This document shows positions 61,015-64,000 of a stretch of 64,000 nucleotides of DNA, piece after piece. The DNA comes from Gilvimarinus gilvus. GTDB lineage: Bacteria; Pseudomonadota; Gammaproteobacteria; Pseudomonadales; Cellvibrionaceae. The stretch lies in assembly GCF_030518155.1 (NCBI RefSeq), contig NZ_JAULRU010000570.1, forward strand, positions 1 to 64,000. Reading direction: 5' to 3'. Position 1 is the stretch's first letter. Each line of letters opens with the position of its first letter. The notes beneath the pieces were generated by a model. That model was not told where the DNA came from. It saw nothing but the letters and a program-made list of their open reading frames with translations, and did no database searches. Position numbers and translations under genes: made by a program.

Positions 61015-62447
61015 TATTTTTTCCCCTTTTGCCGTTGCTGCCACTGCGATTGAAAGCTGCCTTTGTCCGGTGCGGGAAAATCTCTGTGTTGAGTCCAGTC
61101 GGACATCAGCGGCAGTTTTTTAAAGCGGGGCTTTTGGCCGCGGACCATGGATACCAGCTTCAGACTGAACTGAGTGAGCTTTCGATACAGCGCTGGGTGC
61201 CGGCTTAGACGGCAGAATAACTTCACCGCCAGCGTAGAGGCGTTAGCATGTTTGGCTTCGCGCTGCTCTCGGTCACGCAGTTTACGCATCAGGCCGGGCA
61301 GGGGAATACGCACGGGACACACCGATTCGCAGCGACCGCAAAAGGTGCTGGCGTTGGGCAGTTGATTGTCTTGTTCTTCGTTGCGTAGAAGGGGTGTTAG
61401 CACTGCACCCATGGGACCGGGGTACACGCTGTTGTAACTGTGCCCGCCCACGGCTTGATACACCGGGCAGTGGTTCATGCAGGCACCGCAGCGGATGCAG
61501 TGCAGCATTTCCTCGTACTCGCTGCCCAGCAATTCGGAGCGGCGGTTGTCCAGCAATACAATATGAAACTGATCGGGTCCGTCTTTATCGCGCTGCGAGC
61601 GCGCGCCGGTAAAAAAGGAGGTGTAGGTGGTAATGTCCTGACCGGTGGCGCTTCGGCCCAGTACTCGCAAAATAGCACTGGCGTCTTCCCAGGTCGGGAC
61701 GATTTTATCAATAGAGGTGGTAATAATGTGAGTGCGCGGGAGCGTTGCGGTCAAATCGCCGTTGCCCTCGTTAGTCACAATGGCAGCGGTGCCAGTTTCG
61801 GCAATCAGCATGTTGGCGCCGGTGATGCCTACGTCTGCCTGTAAAAAGCGATCGCGAATCACCGCGCGGGCTTCGTTGACGATATCGGCAACTTCATCCA
61901 GGGCGCGCTCACCGAGCGCATGATTATCGCGAAACAGTGACTGCACCTGGGCCTTGGTTTTGTGCAGCGCCGGTGCCACGATGTGGCTGGGCCGCTCATG
62001 GGCTAACTGCAACACATACTCGCCCAAGTCGGTTTCCTGGGGTTCCACGCCCGCCGCTTCCAGCGCCTCGTTAAGGTCCACTTCCTCGCCCACCATGGAC
62101 TTGCCTTTGGTGGCGGTCTTGGCGTTCTGTTCTTGGCAAAGCCCGATCACAAGCTCGCGCATCTGTGCCGGGGTCTCGGCCCAATGCACTTGGCCGCCTG
62201 CCTGCTGAACTTTTTTCTCAAAGTGCAGCAGGTAAAGGTCTAGGTGTTGCAATGCGCGAGCACGCACACGCCGGGCCTGATCGCGCAACTGTTCAAAGTT
62301 ACCGATTCTCTCGGTGGCGGCTTGTCGCTTGTACACAAAACCCGAACCGGCTTTTTCCAGCGCTTCTTGCAGATGATTGTCTTCCAGCGCTGCGCGGGAG
62401 CGAATAATAAAGTCGGGTTGTGTTTCCTGAATCTGGACCTGGCTCAT
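61014..62447 (-). CDS. lutB: LutB-type iron-sulfur protein, lactate oxidation
   Basis: This is a protein of about 477 aa. The LUD part includes GANMLIAETGTAAIVTNEGN and the C-terminal half carries two ferredoxin-like clusters: CIRCGACMNHCPVY (near 332) and CGRCESVCPVRIPL (near 382). GGAGAGTGAC precedes the ATG at 62447, which starts 1 base after the lutA stop. A longer frame to 62525 runs through lutA and is not used. It is the central electron-carrying subunit of the LutABC complex. Confidence 0.88.
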   Translation of the reverse strand: MSQVQIQETQPDFIIRSRAALEDNHLQEALEKAGSGFVYKRQAATERIGNFEQLRDQARRVRARALQHLDLYLLHFEKKVQQAGGQVHWAETPAQMRELVIGLCQEQNAKTATKGKSMVGEEVDLNEALEAAGVEPQETDLGEYVLQLAHERPSHIVAPALHKTKAQVQSLFRDNHALGERALDEVADIVNEARAVIRDRFLQADVGITGANMLIAETGTAAIVTNEGNGDLTATLPRTHIITTSIDKIVPTWEDASAILRVLGRSATGQDITTYTSFFTGARSQRDKDGPDQFHIVLLDNRRSELLGSEYEEMLHCIRCGACMNHCPVYQAVGGHSYNSVYPGPMGAVLTPLLRNEEQDNQLPNASTFCGRCESVCPVRIPLPGLMRKLRDREQREAKHANASTLAVKLFCRLSRHPALYRKLTQFSLKLVSMVRGQKPRFKKLPLMSDWTQHRDFPAPDKGSFQSQWQQRQKGKK

Positions 62448-62448
62448 G

Positions 62449-63273
62449 TCACTCTCCTTTCTCGACAGGGGAAGAGGATTCACCAATGGCGGGTGTATTG
62501 AGTTCGCCCGCCAGCACTTCTGCAATATGACGCACCTGAACCCGGTTCGGGTTGTCTGGCTCCAGGCGTTGTAGCTTGCCCGCGATATTGAGCAGGCAGG
62601 AGAGGTCGCCCCCCAATACCATGCTGGCGCCCGACTGGCGGATGTTGTTCACCTTATTGCCAACCATTCGGTTGGATACATCGGAGTACTTGACGCAAAA
62701 GGTGCCGCCAAAGCCGCAGCAAACGTCGGTTTCCTGCATTTCGGTCACATCTAAATTGGCGCAACGCTTTAGCAAAGTGCGTGGCTGTTGCTTAATGCCT
62801 AGCTCCCGTAAGCCGGCGCAGCTGTCATGATAAGTCACGGTTTGCGAACTGAGATCAACTCCGGCCTGAGCGGGGGAGTAGTCCAGTACCTGGGTTAAAA
62901 ATGTGGTTAGTTCATAGACCTTTTCGCAAAACTCTACTACCGCCCGGTGTCGTTCATCCTGTTTATTAAATAACTCCGGGTAGTGGGTTTTGATTGTGCC
63001 GCCGCAGGAGCCGGACGGGATCACAACGTAATCGTACTCTCCGAACTGCTCGACAATATTCCAAGCCAGCGCGCGGGTTTCTTCCGGCTGGCCGTTGTTA
63101 AAGGCCACCTGGCCACAGCAGCTTTGTGGCGGTGCGTGGACATCACACCCGGCCTGTTCAAGCAGGCTGGCGGTGGCGAAGCCAATACTGGGGCGAATAA
63201 GATCAACCGGGCAGGTGACAAATAGCCCGACCTGAAGTGTGCGTTCTGATTGTTTTGGGGGCGTCTCGGTCAT
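62449..63273 (-). CDS. lutA: LutA/YkgE-type CCG-domain protein, lactate oxidation
   Basis: The 274-aa protein has the two CCG domains of heterodisulfide reductase-like subunits: QSCCGQVAFNNGQPEETRA (near residue 52) and TDVCCGFGGTFCVKYSD (near 180). These cysteines hold an iron-sulfur cluster. It is followed immediately by lutB and lutC in the order found in Bacillus and Shewanella. The complex oxidises L-lactate to pyruvate. Confidence 0.88.
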   Translation of the reverse strand: MTETPPKQSERTLQVGLFVTCPVDLIRPSIGFATASLLEQAGCDVHAPPQSCCGQVAFNNGQPEETRALAWNIVEQFGEYDYVVIPSGSCGGTIKTHYPELFNKQDERHRAVVEFCEKVYELTTFLTQVLDYSPAQAGVDLSSQTVTYHDSCAGLRELGIKQQPRTLLKRCANLDVTEMQETDVCCGFGGTFCVKYSDVSNRMVGNKVNNIRQSGASMVLGGDLSCLLNIAGKLQRLEPDNPNRVQVRHIAEVLAGELNTPAIGESSSPVEKGE

Positions 63274-63351
63274 AGGGCTCGATCGCGTTGTGCAGAAACA
63301 GAGGTAAGAAAAAAGTGCCGACCGAAGAGAGAGTCGACACCAAAGCGAGAG

Positions 63352-64000
63352 TTACACAATGCCAGACCGGTTGCCGCCAGTATCCGGGCGTGCTTTGGCG
63401 GCCTGCTGGCGGTAGCCAGAGGCGCGGTATGTCGCCAGAGAATCAATGGCGGCGCCCTTGTTTTTACGGGCCATGGCCAGGATGGGAGAGACATCGGTGT
63501 TGAAGGCCGCCTTCAGGGTGTTGCTCGCCATGATGGCGTCGTTATCGCTCTGATAGCGCTCAAGCGCCTTGCGATCCACTAACAGCGCCTTGATAAAGGA
63601 ACGCTGAACTTCCGTGGCAGAGTTGATCAGACTTTCGATCGGGTCGGTGACGTTGTGAGATTGATCCAGCATATAAGCGGGGGCGAAACCCGGTTGCTTG
63701 CGATACTCCGCATCCACCAGCTCGTTGAAGATCAGAAACTGCTGGTAGGGGTGCAGTGAGCCGCTGTCCAGATCGTCATCGCCGTATTTGCTGTCATTGA
63801 AGTGGAAGCCGCCCAGCTTTTTAAACTGAATTAAGCGCGAGACGATCATCTCAATATTGACGTTGGGCGCGTGGTGTCCCAAGTCCACCAGAGATTTACA
63901 GCGCTCGCCGGTTTCCATAGCGGCGAGAATGTTTGAGCCCCAATCTTGTATGACGGTGGAATAGAAAGCGGGCTCAAACATCTTGTGTTCGATGTGCATT
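63352..64000 (-). CDS. rhaI: L-rhamnose isomerase, RhaI type (5' end beyond the window)
   Basis: At least 215 C-terminal residues are present and the gene runs off the right edge. DLGHHAPNVNIEMIVSRLIQFKKLGGFHFNDSKYGDDDLDSG is the C-terminal half of the TIM barrel: the histidine, aspartate and HFNDSKYGDDD supply metal ligands. This is the Pseudomonas stutzeri type isomerase, not E. coli RhaA. It converts L-rhamnose to L-rhamnulose. With lutABC and a DeoR regulator downstream it indicates an L-rhamnose operon; the remaining genes are probably to the right. Confidence 0.85.
   Translation of the reverse strand, partial: MHIEHKMFEPAFYSTVIQDWGSNILAAMETGERCKSLVDLGHHAPNVNIEMIVSRLIQFKKLGGFHFNDSKYGDDDLDSGSLHPYQQFLIFNELVDAEYRKQPGFAPAYMLDQSHNVTDPIESLINSATEVQRSFIKALLVDRKALERYQSDNDAIMASNTLKAAFNTDVSPILAMARKNKGAAIDSLATYRASGYRQQAAKARPDTGGNRSGIV

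Noticed and set aside
1-64000. CRISPR array, tRNA, rRNA, insertion sequence or integrase gene
   Set aside because: I looked for regularly spaced repeats, cloverleaf-like sequences and transposase or recombinase motifs and found none that hold up; a scan with dedicated tools would be needed for certainty.

Overview
The window looks like chromosomal DNA of a marine or aquatic polysaccharide-degrading gammaproteobacterium of the Cellvibrionales type (Saccharophagus, Cellvibrio, Teredinibacter, Simiduia and relatives). Supporting signs are a lipoprotein pectate lyase with a polyserine linker, a large TonB-dependent receptor of the polysaccharide-uptake type, a TrpR repressor, a PPi-dependent phosphofructokinase paired with a DhnA-type aldolase, and an isomerase-type L-rhamnose pathway. 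The genus cannot be fixed from the sequence alone.

Layout. 1-1.8 kb: the tail of a chromosomal integron cassette array, with three attC-like sites and small unknown genes; the integrase would lie to the left, outside the window. 1.8-5.2 kb: accessory genes with signs of decay (a frameshifted secreted protein and a GrpB-family gene with an in-frame stop), a GFA-family protein and two alpha/beta hydrolases. 5.3-12.9 kb: housekeeping-like genes (aldo/keto reductase, cysteine synthase, periplasmic gluzincin peptidase, HPP membrane protein, solute-binding protein, ECF sigma factor with a membrane partner, small beta-barrel protein).

12.9-26.8 kb: a candidate defence island, partly AT-rich. It holds (i) a two-gene operon of an SF1 helicase-like protein (1067 aa) and a membrane-anchored P-loop NTPase (1426 aa); (ii) an orphan NE0113-type CARF protein; (iii) an operon of a VirD4/TraG-like ATPase lacking membrane segments plus an unrecognised 302-aa protein and tiny ORFs; and (iv) a Card1/Can2-like CARF nuclease. 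No CRISPR array, cas10 or nucleotide cyclase gene is visible here. This is the best place to look for an undescribed system.

26.8-33.3 kb: a pectin-utilisation cluster (PL1 lyase, two-repeat surface lipoprotein, TonB-dependent receptor) with GGT-N-ACC palindromes upstream. 33.5-40.9 kb: class I aldolase and PPi-PFK, an LpxR-like outer-membrane protein, a sulfotransferase-like protein, nitroreductase, GNAT acetyltransferase, a DMT-type membrane protein and a Crp/Fnr-like regulator. 41-48.3 kb: a MacAB-like ABC exporter operon ending in its own NtrC-type response regulator and histidine kinase, preceded by a sigma-54-like promoter and an upstream inverted repeat. 48.4-50.8 kb: trpR-trpE-trpG, with a CTAG operator before trpR. 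51-55.4 kb: an esterase, then a porin, FMN-binding protein and PepSY-type membrane protein. 56-58 kb: an ECF sigma factor, an anti-sigma-like protein and a coiled-coil exported protein. 59.3-64 kb: an L-rhamnose catabolism operon (RhaI-type isomerase, LutABC-type lactate oxidation, DeoR-family regulator). Pectin degradation and rhamnose catabolism fit together, since rhamnogalacturonan releases L-rhamnose.
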